A stretch of 64,000 nucleotides of DNA from CAYSCW01 sp964429795. Its GTDB lineage: Bacteria; Acidobacteriota; Aminicenantia; Aminicenantales; Aminicenantaceae. Under the pieces are notes generated by a model. That model worked only from the letters and a program-made list of their open reading frames with translations, had not been told where the DNA came from and made no database searches. The stretch is from positions 1-64,000 of the forward strand of contig CAYSCW010000002.1 of the NCBI GenBank assembly GCA_964429795.1. Reading direction: 5' to 3'. Shown here one piece after another: positions 43,139 to 51,689 of this stretch (positions are counted from its first letter, which is position 1; every line of letters begins with the position of its first letter). The position numbers and the translations under genes were made by a program.

Positions 43139-44927
43139 ATTTTTTTCTGTACAGCTCAAACAAATTACGGGCCAAAGGAGCAGCTGTGGCCCCTCCCGTG
43201 CCTCCGTACTCAACCAGGATCGTTACCACTACTTTAGGATCATCTTTAGGAGCAAAGCCAGTAAACCAGGAATGAGTTTTGTATTTCTGGCTTTGGCTAG
43301 GGCTTTTTTCTTGTGTTTCTGTACTCACCAGTTGTGTTGAGCCTGTCTTGCCACAGACATCATACCCAGGGAGCTTTGCCGCCCTTCCCGTTCCATTCTC
43401 ATTGACCCCTTTCCACATGCCTCTTATGACTTTTTCAAAAAAAGCAGACTGGATATTCACGAAATACATATTTTTGGCAGGTTTTCCTTGAGTATCGGCC
43501 GCTTTTATGATGAGGGGAACAGCAGCCTTTCCTCTGTTGGCCAGCAGGGCAGTGTGAAAAGCTATCTGAAGAGGAGTCACCAACAAGGGGCCTTGACCGA
43601 TGGAAACAGAGATGGTCTCTCCCGGATACCACGGTTCATTCTTGACTCTCATCTTCCATTGAGGATTGGGCACAAGTCCTTCCTTTTCCCCGGGTAAATC
43701 TATTCCCGTTTTTCTTCCAAGTCCCAGCTCTGTGGCATAATGGTAGATTCCATCGATGCCAATCTTCTTTCCCAGTTGGTAAAAATAGATATTACAGGAG
43801 TTCTGAATTCCGGTATAGAGATTGACCGCTCCATGGCCACCTCTGAACCAGCATCCGAAGGGATGACCATAGATTCGAGTTGATCCACTGCAAAAATAGG
43901 AAGTCTTCTCGTTGATTGCACCAAGATCAAGTGCAGCTAAAGCTATGGTTAATTTAAAGATGGAGCCAGGGGCATACAGTCCCCGAATTGTCCGGTTCTC
44001 CAGAGGATACTCTGGGCTCCGAATCAAATCCAACCATTCCTCAGGAGTAAAACGATTGATGAATTTGTTGGGATCAAAGTCAGGATAACTGGCCATAGCC
44101 AAGATGTCTCCGCTTTTCACATCCAGGATGACAATAGCTCCTTCCTTTCCTTCTAGGAGTTCTTCGGCCCTTTTTTGGAGATCAAAATCCAGAGCTAGTT
44201 TAAGAGTATCGCCTTGAATAGGCTCTCTTCTAGAGATTTCTCCCTTCCTTCTTCCCTGGCTGTCTACGATCTCTACCAAGCTCCCGTCCTGACCTTCCAG
44301 CAAAGTGTCATACTGTTTCTCGACACCTGTTTTCCCGATAAGATCTCCCAGGCGCTTCTGTGCGTAATGACCGCTTTTAATATCTTCTGGAGATAATTCC
44401 TGCAGGTACCCGAGGACATGAGCAGCGAAACGGCCGTGAGGATAATACCTTTTGGGCTCAGATTGAAGAATCAACTCAGGCATTTCAATTTTCTTGGCTT
44501 CGATCTGAGAAACCTCTTCAAAGGAGAGATTATCCTTGACCACTATGGGTATAGAGAGAGGAAGAGATTCGTATTTTTTGATCCTTTCCTTCAACACTTC
44601 TATTTCAAGGTTCAAGATGTGAGCAATCTTCTGGAGGGATGCCTCGTAATCTCTGCAGTTTTCTCTGATCACAGAGGCCTTGAATGAGGCCACATTCCTT
44701 GCCAGGAGAACTTGGTTGCGATCAACGATCAGTCCTCTTGGAGAAGGAAGGATAACTTCCCTTTTACGGTTGGATTCTGAAAGTCTCCAGTACTTCTTAT
44801 AGTCTAGAATCTGGATCTTCCAAAAACTCACCATCAGGAGAACAAACAAGATACCGACCGCGATGTAGACACGTTGAGCCCTGTTGCGGATCGAGGAGAG
44901 TTCCTCATAGATTTTGTTATTTTCCAT
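43131..44927 (-). CDS. mrdA: Penicillin-binding protein 2 (elongation-specific transpeptidase)
   Basis: Class B PBP cross-linking peptidoglycan during side-wall growth. One N-terminal membrane helix (~22-42, VYIAVGILFVLLMVSFWKI), a pedestal domain (SPRGLIVDRNQVLLARN, ~63-80), then the transpeptidase: SxxK in APGSIFKLT (~320), SxN in GIQNSCNIYF (~375) and KTGS (~527). ~598 aa. The long frame to 45248 overlaps mreD, so I begin at ATG 44927, which gives the standard short cytoplasmic tail. 8 bp separate it from mreD. Confidence 0.95.
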   Translation of the reverse strand: MENNKIYEELSSIRNRAQRVYIAVGILFVLLMVSFWKIQILDYKKYWRLSESNRKREVILPSPRGLIVDRNQVLLARNVASFKASVIRENCRDYEASLQKIAHILNLEIEVLKERIKKYESLPLSIPIVVKDNLSFEEVSQIEAKKIEMPELILQSEPKRYYPHGRFAAHVLGYLQELSPEDIKSGHYAQKRLGDLIGKTGVEKQYDTLLEGQDGSLVEIVDSQGRRKGEISRREPIQGDTLKLALDFDLQKRAEELLEGKEGAIVILDVKSGDILAMASYPDFDPNKFINRFTPEEWLDLIRSPEYPLENRTIRGLYAPGSIFKLTIALAALDLGAINEKTSYFCSGSTRIYGHPFGCWFRGGHGAVNLYTGIQNSCNIYFYQLGKKIGIDGIYHYATELGLGRKTGIDLPGEKEGLVPNPQWKMRVKNEPWYPGETISVSIGQGPLLVTPLQIAFHTALLANRGKAAVPLIIKAADTQGKPAKNMYFVNIQSAFFEKVIRGMWKGVNENGTGRAAKLPGYDVCGKTGSTQLVSTETQEKSPSQSQKYKTHSWFTGFAPKDDPKVVVTILVEYGGTGGATAAPLARNLFELYRKKYD

Positions 44928-44935
44928 CTTACATA

Positions 44936-45415
44936 CTATGAAGGGAAATATTTCATCTTCCGAAGGAGGAAAAAAAGGAGACTGCCTAAAATTGCTGTAG
45001 CCAAGGGTTGGAATGTATATAGGGATTTCCCGATAAAAATTTTTTCTGAGAAAAGGAAAGAAGAGAGGAACACCCACAGGATGAAATCCAGACAGAGCAG
45101 GATGAAGGTGAATAAGGAACATCGGAAAAAGGGCATGATATCGATTCTCCTTGGAACATACCCTGATATGAAGCCAATAATGGTTTTGGAGAGTCCAGCA
45201 ACTCCGAAAACTCCCAAAGTGAGAGAGTCCTGGATTAGCCCAAAGCATGCTCCCAGGCAGGCTCCGAATATCTCTCCCCTTTTTATGCCAAAATAGATCA
45301 CAACCAAGCCAAAGATATTAAACAGCTGGACAAGGGAGATGGAAATCTTTCCAAGGATCAAGTAGACGACAAAAGCGAAGATAATTCCGGCAAATACTTC
45401 TATAAAGTCTCTCAT
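44936..45415 (-). CDS. mreD: Rod-shape-determining protein MreD
   Basis: 159-aa integral membrane protein with five or six helices (FAGIIFAFVVYLILG, GACLGACFGLIQDSL, LFTFILLCLDFILWVFL). Weakly conserved family, recognised mainly by position between mreC and mrdA and by topology. ATG 45415 lies 7 bp after the mreC stop; a longer frame from 45463 would overlap mreC. Links MreBC to the PBP2-RodA synthase. Confidence 0.85.
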   Translation of the reverse strand: MRDFIEVFAGIIFAFVVYLILGKISISLVQLFNIFGLVVIYFGIKRGEIFGACLGACFGLIQDSLTLGVFGVAGLSKTIIGFISGYVPRRIDIMPFFRCSLFTFILLCLDFILWVFLSSFLFSEKIFIGKSLYTFQPLATAILGSLLFFLLRKMKYFPS

Positions 45416-45422
45416 CAGTGCA

Positions 45423-46277
45423 TCAAAAGATTTCCGCCGGGTCTTTAAGGAGAACAGCGACATAGTCTAAATGGCGGAAATCGAAATAGGGTTTGACTTT
45501 TACTTCTTTAAAAAGGGATGTGGTAGGAGTGATAGAGACGATTTCACCCACCAGAATGTTGCTCGGATATATGCCATCAAAACCTGAAGTCAAAAGCGCT
45601 TCACCATTATACACCCCCTCTGTTCGCGGAAGGTCCGAGAGAATATATTTTAAGATACATCCTCCCTCTCCATCTCCGGAAATGATTCCTGGCACCCGAT
45701 TTTTCTGGGAATAGACGCTGGCTCCGCTCTCGGAGTCGGTTATCAACTGGACTCTCGATTCTTTGATGGAAATCGGGCCGCTGACTCTTCCCAAAAGATG
45801 GCCATTTTTATCCAAGACCACCATATCCTTCTTCAGACCATCGAGAGAGCCTCTATTGATGATAATAGATTTATAGATATTTCCCGTGTCTAGCCCGATG
45901 ACTTGGGCAGGCAGTATGTTTTCATGAAGTGTTTTCAGTTTCTCTTTCATCTCTTTTTCTCCTTGAAGCTTCTGGAGGAAATTCCGGAGAAGAGTGTTCT
46001 CCTGTCGCAGGGAGAATATCTCCTTTCTCAATTTCTGATTCTGTCTCTCCACATCTCGGAGATAGAAATAGCTGTCCCAGATGTCTCCTGCTTTTCGAAA
46101 AAAGGAGACGATGCCATGCTGGATAGGAGAAAACACAGCAAACACAGCTCTTTCAAAGTAGTTCTTTTCTTCCAGCGGAATTTGAAGGGAAATCAGCACC
46201 AGCTGGATGAGAATCAAGATGATGAGTACGATTAGACTCTTTTTTTCTTTTAGAGACAGAGGCATGAAGCCGATCAA
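45423..46277 (-). CDS. mreC: Cell-shape protein MreC
   Basis: Bitopic periplasmic scaffold of the rod complex. Membrane helix ~15-32 (LIVLIILILIQLVLISLQ), coiled coil ~68-115 (RDVERQNQKLRKEIFSLRQENTLLRNFLQKLQ), then the two-lobe beta domain with AQVIGLDTGNIYKSIIINRGSLDGLKKDM, VVLDKNGHLLGRVS and the final KEVKVKPYFDFRHLDYVAVLL. 284 aa, normal. The start overlaps the mreB stop by 4 nt. Confidence 0.94.
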   Translation of the reverse strand: MIGFMPLSLKEKKSLIVLIILILIQLVLISLQIPLEEKNYFERAVFAVFSPIQHGIVSFFRKAGDIWDSYFYLRDVERQNQKLRKEIFSLRQENTLLRNFLQKLQGEKEMKEKLKTLHENILPAQVIGLDTGNIYKSIIINRGSLDGLKKDMVVLDKNGHLLGRVSGPISIKESRVQLITDSESGASVYSQKNRVPGIISGDGEGGCILKYILSDLPRTEGVYNGEALLTSGFDGIYPSNILVGEIVSITPTTSLFKEVKVKPYFDFRHLDYVAVLLKDPAEIF

Positions 46278-47305
46278 ATAAGAGAAATCTTTTTTAAGAG
46301 GGGAAGATCATCAAGCATCTTTCCCGCACCCAAGACTACTGTAGCCAACGGGTCATCGGTGATAAAAACAGGAAGTTGAGTCTCCTCACGTATTCTTTTG
46401 TCCATATTCTTGAGAAGGGCTCCTCCTCCAGTCAGAACAATCCCCCTGTCTATGATATCAGCCGATAGCTCTGGAGGGGTTTTCTCCAGTGCGATCCTGA
46501 TGGCCCCGATGATGGAGGAGACCACATCCTCAAGGGCCTCTCTTATCTCCTGGTCATCAACGACGATGGTCTTTGGAATTCCCTCCTTAAGGTCTCTCCC
46601 TTTTATTTCTAGTGTCATCGGTTCATCCAGAGGGTAAGCCGATCCAATCTGAAGCTTCACTTGTTCGGCGGTTCTTTCTCCGATGAGCAGGTTGTATTTC
46701 TTTTTTATGTGCTGAATGAGGGCCTCGTCCATCTCGTTGCCCGCGATGCGAATAGAATGATTAAAAACGATTCCGTCGAGAGAGATAACGGCGATGTCCG
46801 TTGTCCCTCCTCCGATATCCACTATCATGTTCCCGGTTGGTTCGGAGATGGGTAATCCGGCTCCAACAGAGGCGACCATAGGCTGTTCAACCAGATAAAC
46901 TTCAGAGGCCTTTGCTCTCATGGCTACGTCTTTAACCGCCCGTCTTTCCACCTGAGTGATCCCTGTGGGAATGCCGATGACGATTCTTGGCCTGATTAGA
47001 AAGCTGCGATTGTTTGTTGATTTCTTGATGAAATAATCGAGCATCTTTTCGGCGATCTCGAAGTCGGCGATCACGCCATCTCGCATTGGCTTAATGGCCA
47101 AGATATTGGCCGGTGTTTTCCCCAACATTTCCTTGGCCCTTTTCCCTACAGCTTCTGGTTTGCCATTCTCTCGGTTAACAATCACTATGGATGGTTCCTG
47201 GACCACAATTCCTTTTCCTTTGAGATAGACAAGAGTGTTAGCCGTGCCCAGGTCGATGGCCAAGTCACAGAAGAAGCTTTCTTTGATCCAGCTGAGCAGA
47301 CTCAT
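46274..47305 (-). CDS. mreB: Rod-shape-determining actin homologue MreB
   Basis: Actin-fold ATPase forming membrane filaments that guide wall synthesis. Phosphate-1 motif DLGTANTLVYLKGKGIV (~18-34), phosphate-2 DIGGGTTDIAVISLDGIV (~165-182), adenosine motif LTGGGALLKNMD (~290-301). 343 aa, full length. First gene of mreB-mreC-mreD-mrdA-rodA. A possible minus-strand promoter (TTGATT, 19-bp spacer, TATAAA at 47335-47330) lies upstream but the spacing is poor. Confidence 0.97.
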   Translation of the reverse strand: MSLLSWIKESFFCDLAIDLGTANTLVYLKGKGIVVQEPSIVIVNRENGKPEAVGKRAKEMLGKTPANILAIKPMRDGVIADFEIAEKMLDYFIKKSTNNRSFLIRPRIVIGIPTGITQVERRAVKDVAMRAKASEVYLVEQPMVASVGAGLPISEPTGNMIVDIGGGTTDIAVISLDGIVFNHSIRIAGNEMDEALIQHIKKKYNLLIGERTAEQVKLQIGSAYPLDEPMTLEIKGRDLKEGIPKTIVVDDQEIREALEDVVSSIIGAIRIALEKTPPELSADIIDRGIVLTGGGALLKNMDKRIREETQLPVFITDDPLATVVLGAGKMLDDLPLLKKISLI

Positions 47306-47391
47306 CTTTATTTTCTTTATCCTCTATCGTTTATAAATCTATCACAATTTCTAAAATCAAGCAATTAAAAAAATAATGACATTATTTCCCC

Positions 47392-47421
47392 TTGACTTTT
47401 TGCAGTTGAGAAAGATATATT
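47392..47421 (+). promoter_or_regulatory. Promoter of the second OPT transporter gene
   Basis: -35 TTGACT (47392-47397), 18-bp spacer, -10 TATATT (47416-47421), followed by AAGGAGG before ATG 47453. Confidence 0.6.
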
Positions 47422-47452
47422 TCAGAAAAATCGCTCAGACAAGGAGGATGCG

Positions 47453-49453
47453 ATGAGTAACATGCCTTACAAGCCTTATATCCCTCCTGAACAATCGATG
47501 AAAGAGATTTCATTCAGAGCTATATTCTTGGGGATCATCATGGCCATTATCCTAGGAGCAGCTAACGCTTATTTAGGGCTTCTGGTGGGAATGACCGTGG
47601 CTGCCACTTTCCCAGCAGCAGTGATTTCCATGGCCGTTCTTCGGCCTCTCAAAGGTACCATTCTAGAGGAAAACTTAGCTAGAACTACAGGAGCAGTAGG
47701 AGAAGCTCTGGCCGCTGGAGCGATTTTTACCATACCGGCCTTTCTTATGACAGGAGTCTGGACAAAATTTGATTTTGTCAAGTCCTCGCTTCTCATGCTA
47801 GTCGGAGGAATCCTGGGAGTGCTTCTTATAATTCTGGTCAGGCGGACCCTTGTTGAAGATACCGAACTTCCCTTCCCGGAGAGTGTGGCCTGTGCAGAGA
47901 TGGTCAAGACCGGACAGAAGGCAGGTTCAAATGCTGCCTACATGTTTTGGGCCATGGGTCTAGGTGGTTTCATCGAATTCTTCACCAGCGAGAATGGTAT
48001 CCGCCTCATAAGACCTTATGCTAACACTGTGTTTAAGATTCCCGGTTTATCTCGCATCACTTATCTTGACAGTTACAATGTGGAGGTTACCAAGACAGGC
48101 ACGATTAAAGGGAGAATGTTCATCGAGTCACCCGCAGCCAATGCAGCCATGACAGGGGTGGGATATATCATCGGACCTAAGCTGGCAGCTCTCACTTTTT
48201 CGGGAGGGGTTCTCGGATGGCTCTTCCTGATGCCTATTCTTCTCTTTATCAGTGGAGACCTCAGTGCCATAGTTTCCGAATTTCAGGGAGACTGGACCGC
48301 CATGGCCGTCTCTGCTTACAACTCTCAGATAAAACCGGTGGCAGTAGGGGCCATGCTTGTGGGTGCCTTTTACACCCTCTTCAAGATGCGCAAAAGTCTT
48401 ATAACCGGCATCGGCCGCTCCCTTACTGATGTCAAGAAGGCCCGGGCTGGAATGGACTCTGAAATCGTTAGGACAGATAAAGATTTGCCTTTCCCTTCTA
48501 TCATCCTCGCCATCATTGCCCTTGTCATTCCCATGATCATCTTGTATAACATTTTTACCCGCAACCTGGGCTCTGCAACTGTCTCGGCCTTGGTGATGAT
48601 CGTTATGGGGCTTTTATTTGCTGCTGTGGCTGGATATCTGGTAGGTATTATCGGTTCTTCCTCTAACCCCATTTCCGGTCTCACTCTGACCACATTGATT
48701 ATAGCAGCCTTGATGATGGTGATCATGGGACAAAGAGGCTCAGAAGGTATTGCTGCTGTTCTGGGTGTGGCTGCAGTCGTCTGCTGCGTGGCAGGAGTGG
48801 CTGGAGATATGATTCAGGACTGGAAAGTGGGACATATTCTTGGTGGAACTCCCTGGCGCATGCAGGTTGGAGGAATGATTGGAGTTGTTGCAGCAGCTTT
48901 GACTCTGACCTTCTCCCTTCAGCTCTTACATAGCACTATAGGAATTGGAAGCGATGCTCTCCCTGCCCCTCAAGCTGGATTGATGGCCGCCATGTCCAAA
49001 GGAATCGTAGGCGGGGAGATGGCCTGGCCACTGGTGGTTGCTGGAATGCTGCTGGCTATTGTGCTTATCCTTATCGGTTCTCCCTCACCCATGCTTATCG
49101 CTGTGGGTATGTATCTTCCCTTCCGGGCGACTGCCTGCATTTTCTTTGGAGGGGTCATCAAATATTTCTTGGATAGTCGAGTGAAGAAAAAGAAATCCAC
49201 AGCGAGAGGAAAAGAAATCGTAGGAAACATCGGTCTGCTTCTGGCTTCGGGATTGATTGCAGGACAGGCGCTGACGGGAATTATCACTGCAGGTTTAGAG
49301 GGCGCAAAGCTAAGCCTGCCAGAAACCTGGAACAGTGCCTGGCTTGGTCTGGTGATTTTCTTTGTTCTGGGATTCGTCCTGATCTATCTTCCTTATAAAA
49401 AGATGGTCAAATCTGGTGAATATAGTGCGCCACCTGAACAGAAGGAAATCTAA
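47453..49453 (+). CDS. OPT-family oligopeptide transporter (second paralogue)
   Basis: 666 aa, ~15 helices. Shares the N-terminal PYIPPEQSMKEISFRAIFLG and GAANAYLGLLVGMTVAATFP pattern with the transporter at 32940, plus EENLARTTGAVGEALAAGAIF and GSSSNPISGLTLTTLIIAAL. Differs by an insert around residues 200-220 (TYLDSYNVEVTKTG...IKGRMFIESPAANAAMTGVG) and a longer C-terminus, so substrate range may differ. Predicted short-peptide importer. Possibly co-transcribed with the following PqqD-like gene (34-bp gap). Confidence 0.92.
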   Translation: MSNMPYKPYIPPEQSMKEISFRAIFLGIIMAIILGAANAYLGLLVGMTVAATFPAAVISMAVLRPLKGTILEENLARTTGAVGEALAAGAIFTIPAFLMTGVWTKFDFVKSSLLMLVGGILGVLLIILVRRTLVEDTELPFPESVACAEMVKTGQKAGSNAAYMFWAMGLGGFIEFFTSENGIRLIRPYANTVFKIPGLSRITYLDSYNVEVTKTGTIKGRMFIESPAANAAMTGVGYIIGPKLAALTFSGGVLGWLFLMPILLFISGDLSAIVSEFQGDWTAMAVSAYNSQIKPVAVGAMLVGAFYTLFKMRKSLITGIGRSLTDVKKARAGMDSEIVRTDKDLPFPSIILAIIALVIPMIILYNIFTRNLGSATVSALVMIVMGLLFAAVAGYLVGIIGSSSNPISGLTLTTLIIAALMMVIMGQRGSEGIAAVLGVAAVVCCVAGVAGDMIQDWKVGHILGGTPWRMQVGGMIGVVAAALTLTFSLQLLHSTIGIGSDALPAPQAGLMAAMSKGIVGGEMAWPLVVAGMLLAIVLILIGSPSPMLIAVGMYLPFRATACIFFGGVIKYFLDSRVKKKKSTARGKEIVGNIGLLLASGLIAGQALTGIITAGLEGAKLSLPETWNSAWLGLVIFFVLGFVLIYLPYKKMVKSGEYSAPPEQKEI

Positions 49454-49487
49454 ATATCTCCAGATTAGGGCAGCAAATCAATAGGTT

Positions 49488-49844
49488 GTGGCAAGAAAAA
49501 AAGGAATAGAAGAACAGATCAACCTCCTCGAGCTTGTCCCTATAAGAAACATCGATTGGAAAAAGAGCGACCAAGGATTGACTGTTCTTCTTAAGCCTAA
49601 GATAAAGCATCCGGTTTTGGCTAAAAATATTCTTCCCCGTCTGAAAAATCCCTATTACAAGATTAGACTAGACGATGTGGGAAGCTTCATCTGGGAACAG
49701 TGCGACGGAGTCCAGACTGTAAAGGAGATAGCAGATTCTCTGAGTGAGAGGTTTGGGGATAAAGTGGAACCTCTTTATGATCGGTTGGCTCTCTTTCTGC
49801 AGAGCTTGGAAAGGAATCGGTTCATACTGTACAGAGAAAAATAG
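49488..49844 (+). CDS. Orphan PqqD-family protein
   Basis: 118 aa from GTG 49488. Residues ~50-115 match the PqqD winged-helix pattern: IRLDDVGSFIWEQCDGVQTVKEIADSLSERFG (DDxG-x-x-I/V-W-x-x-x-D/C-G), followed by a helical end with FLQSLERNRFI. PqqD proteins chaperone ribosomally made peptides for radical SAM enzymes, but no PqqE-like enzyme or precursor peptide is adjacent. Similar orphans occur with surface-glycan or unknown systems. Role here unknown; association with the OPT transporter is only positional. Confidence 0.75.
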   Translation: MARKKGIEEQINLLELVPIRNIDWKKSDQGLTVLLKPKIKHPVLAKNILPRLKNPYYKIRLDDVGSFIWEQCDGVQTVKEIADSLSERFGDKVEPLYDRLALFLQSLERNRFILYREK

Positions 49845-49864
49845 GAAATTAACTTGGCATGTTA

Positions 49865-50042
49865 GCACCTCCATTTCCGTGAGAGCTAATGATGAGGGAT
49901 ATAATCTGTCACAGCGCCTGGTGCCTCTCCTCCCTCGCCAAAGACCCTCTTACCCGCCACCATGGGCTTCGGAAAGACAGTAACCGTCGCCTCTCTACCT
50001 TGCCGGATGAAATATTTTCACTCATCACGTAAATGAAGATGC
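49865..50042 (+). repeat. Interspersed repeat family, copy B (complete, ~178 bp)
   Basis: Left end GCACCTCCATTTCCGTGAGA and right end, in reverse complement, GCATCTTCATTTACGTGATG, form imperfect terminal inverted repeats. Shared core with copy A: GTCACAGCGCC, TCGCCAAAGACCCTC, CATGGGCTTCGGA, GACAGTAACCGTCGCCTCTCTAC and GGATGAAATAT. The internal hairpin is less well kept than in copy A. The rest of the 391-bp gap before def shows only the def promoter. Confidence 0.75.
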
Positions 50043-50188
50043 TTCCGCTTGGAATCAGGATTTGGATCAACTAACGAGGTGTCAGGCTTCCTTAAGAACG
50101 GAAACCTAAAGCAAGAATATCGCCTTGGCATGACATAGATAATGAAGTCTGATCCTGATGTTGTCCAAGTCTCAAGACATAACAGAAG

Positions 50189-50217
50189 TTGAACAAAGAG
50201 TGATTTTTTTTTAAAAT
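50189..50217 (+). promoter_or_regulatory. Promoter of def-fmt
   Basis: -35 TTGAAC (50189-50194), 17-bp spacer including a T9 run, -10 TAAAAT (50212-50217). This leaves a very short leader to the ATG at 50236. Confidence 0.5.
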
Positions 50218-50235
50218 AAAGGTTAGTAGAGAAAA

Positions 50236-50742
50236 ATGCCTGTCCTTGAAATCGCAAAATATGGAAATCCTGTTCTCATCCAGAGAGCACAAGAAATAGA
50301 GAACATCGATCAGGTCATCATTAAGCTTGCTCAAGACATGGTATTGACCATGCACGCAGCTCCAGGCATAGGGCTGGCAGCGCCTCAGGTGAATCGAAGC
50401 ATCCGTCTGATAACAGTCGACATTTCGGTGGGAGAGAACAAGAGGGACCTTATCGTGCTGATCAATCCTGAGATCGTGAGCCAAGAGGGAGAGCAAGTTG
50501 AGGAAGAAGGCTGTCTTTCCGTACCGGATATTCGGGAGAAAGTTGTCAGGCCTGCTCGGGTAGTGGTCAGAGGGATCGATTTGAACGGTAAAGAAAGAAG
50601 GGTCGAAGTAGATGGACTGATGGCCAGAGTTTTCTGTCATGAGCTCGACCATATTAACGGAAAATTGTTCATCGATAATCTATCTCCTTTGAAGAGAGGA
50701 TTGATCAAGAAGGTATTACGCAAGAGGCTGAGCAAGGTCTGA
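50236..50742 (+). CDS. def: Peptide deformylase
   Basis: Metalloenzyme removing N-formyl from nascent proteins. Motif 1 GIGLAAPQV (~44-52), motif 2 EEGCLSVP (metal Cys ~93) and motif 3 HELDH (metal His and catalytic Glu, ~135-139) are all intact. 168 aa. Overlaps fmt by one base (TGATG), so the two are co-translated, as expected for the formylation cycle. Confidence 0.96.
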   Translation: MPVLEIAKYGNPVLIQRAQEIENIDQVIIKLAQDMVLTMHAAPGIGLAAPQVNRSIRLITVDISVGENKRDLIVLINPEIVSQEGEQVEEEGCLSVPDIREKVVRPARVVVRGIDLNGKERRVEVDGLMARVFCHELDHINGKLFIDNLSPLKRGLIKKVLRKRLSKV

Positions 50743-51677
50743 TGAAGATAGTTTTTTTCGGCAGCCCGCCAGCGGCGCTTCCCTCGCTGAGAGAAATCCT
50801 TGAAGCCGGACACAGGGTTGAACTTGTTATCACCCAGCAGGATAGGCCTGCAGGAAGAGGAAGGAGGCTCCGTCCTTCTGCAGTTAAATCGTTTGCCATG
50901 GCTCGCCAAATTCCAGCCTATGAATCCCCGCGTATCAGGAAAGATGCCGAGGCTCTGGACAGAATAGAAAGAATAGATCCAGACCTCAACGTTGTGGTCG
51001 CCTATGGCCAGATCATCCCCGCCTCAATCATCTATCTCCCCAAATACAACTCCATCAATGCTCACTTTTCTCTTCTCCCTAAATACCGAGGTGCATCTCC
51101 CGTTCAATGGGCTCTCCTCCAAGGAGAAACAAAAACGGGTGTAACCATCTTCGAACTCAACGAGAGGATGGATGAAGGCGACATCCTCTCTCAGGAAGAG
51201 GTGGTGATTCATCCTCAAGAGACAGCGGGAGAGTTGGAGACCCGGTTGGCTCAAAATGGAGCTAGTCTCCTAGTGAAGACTCTGGGAGAGATTGACCAGA
51301 TCCATGCCTCTCCTCAGGATCACTCTCAAGCCACCTATGCCCCCCTGTTAAAGAAGGAAGACGGAAGGATCGATTGGAAAAAGGATGCCCTTTATATCGA
51401 AAGACTGATGCGGGCCTTTAATCCCTGGCCCTCCGCATTTACATTCTTGGGAGGGAAAAGAATAAAAATCCTCAGGGGGAAGAGATTGACACCTGGCTTG
51501 ACTCTGGCCGACATTCCTGGGAGGATAAAAGAGAGCACTAAGGAAGGGATCGAAGTTATTTGCGGGCAAGGAAGCCTTTTTCTGATCGAAGAATTGCTAC
51601 CTGAGGGGAAAAAACCGATGAAAGCCTATGCCTATTCCCTGGGTGCGAAGTTGAAGTCAAGAGATGCGTTCAGTTAG
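50742..51677 (+). CDS. fmt: Methionyl-tRNA formyltransferase
   Basis: Formylates Met-tRNAfMet using 10-formyl-tetrahydrofolate. N-terminal VFFGSPPAALPSLREIL, the catalytic block SINAHFSLLPKYRGASPVQWALL (Asn/His, ~104-126), GVTIFELNERMDEGDIL (Asp ~145), and the C-terminal OB-like domain with AFNPWPSAFTFL (~225). 311 aa, full length. Ends 12 bp before the convergent M23 gene. Confidence 0.96.
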   Translation: MKIVFFGSPPAALPSLREILEAGHRVELVITQQDRPAGRGRRLRPSAVKSFAMARQIPAYESPRIRKDAEALDRIERIDPDLNVVVAYGQIIPASIIYLPKYNSINAHFSLLPKYRGASPVQWALLQGETKTGVTIFELNERMDEGDILSQEEVVIHPQETAGELETRLAQNGASLLVKTLGEIDQIHASPQDHSQATYAPLLKKEDGRIDWKKDALYIERLMRAFNPWPSAFTFLGGKRIKILRGKRLTPGLTLADIPGRIKESTKEGIEVICGQGSLFLIEELLPEGKKPMKAYAYSLGAKLKSRDAFS

Positions 51678-51689
51678 GGGAAAAAAGTC

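Noticed and set aside
43138..43213. N-terminal extension of rodA, and likewise the 107-codon extension of mrdA to 45248
   Set aside because: Both extensions run into the neighbouring coding frame and lack ribosome sites; internal ATGs give the canonical starts.
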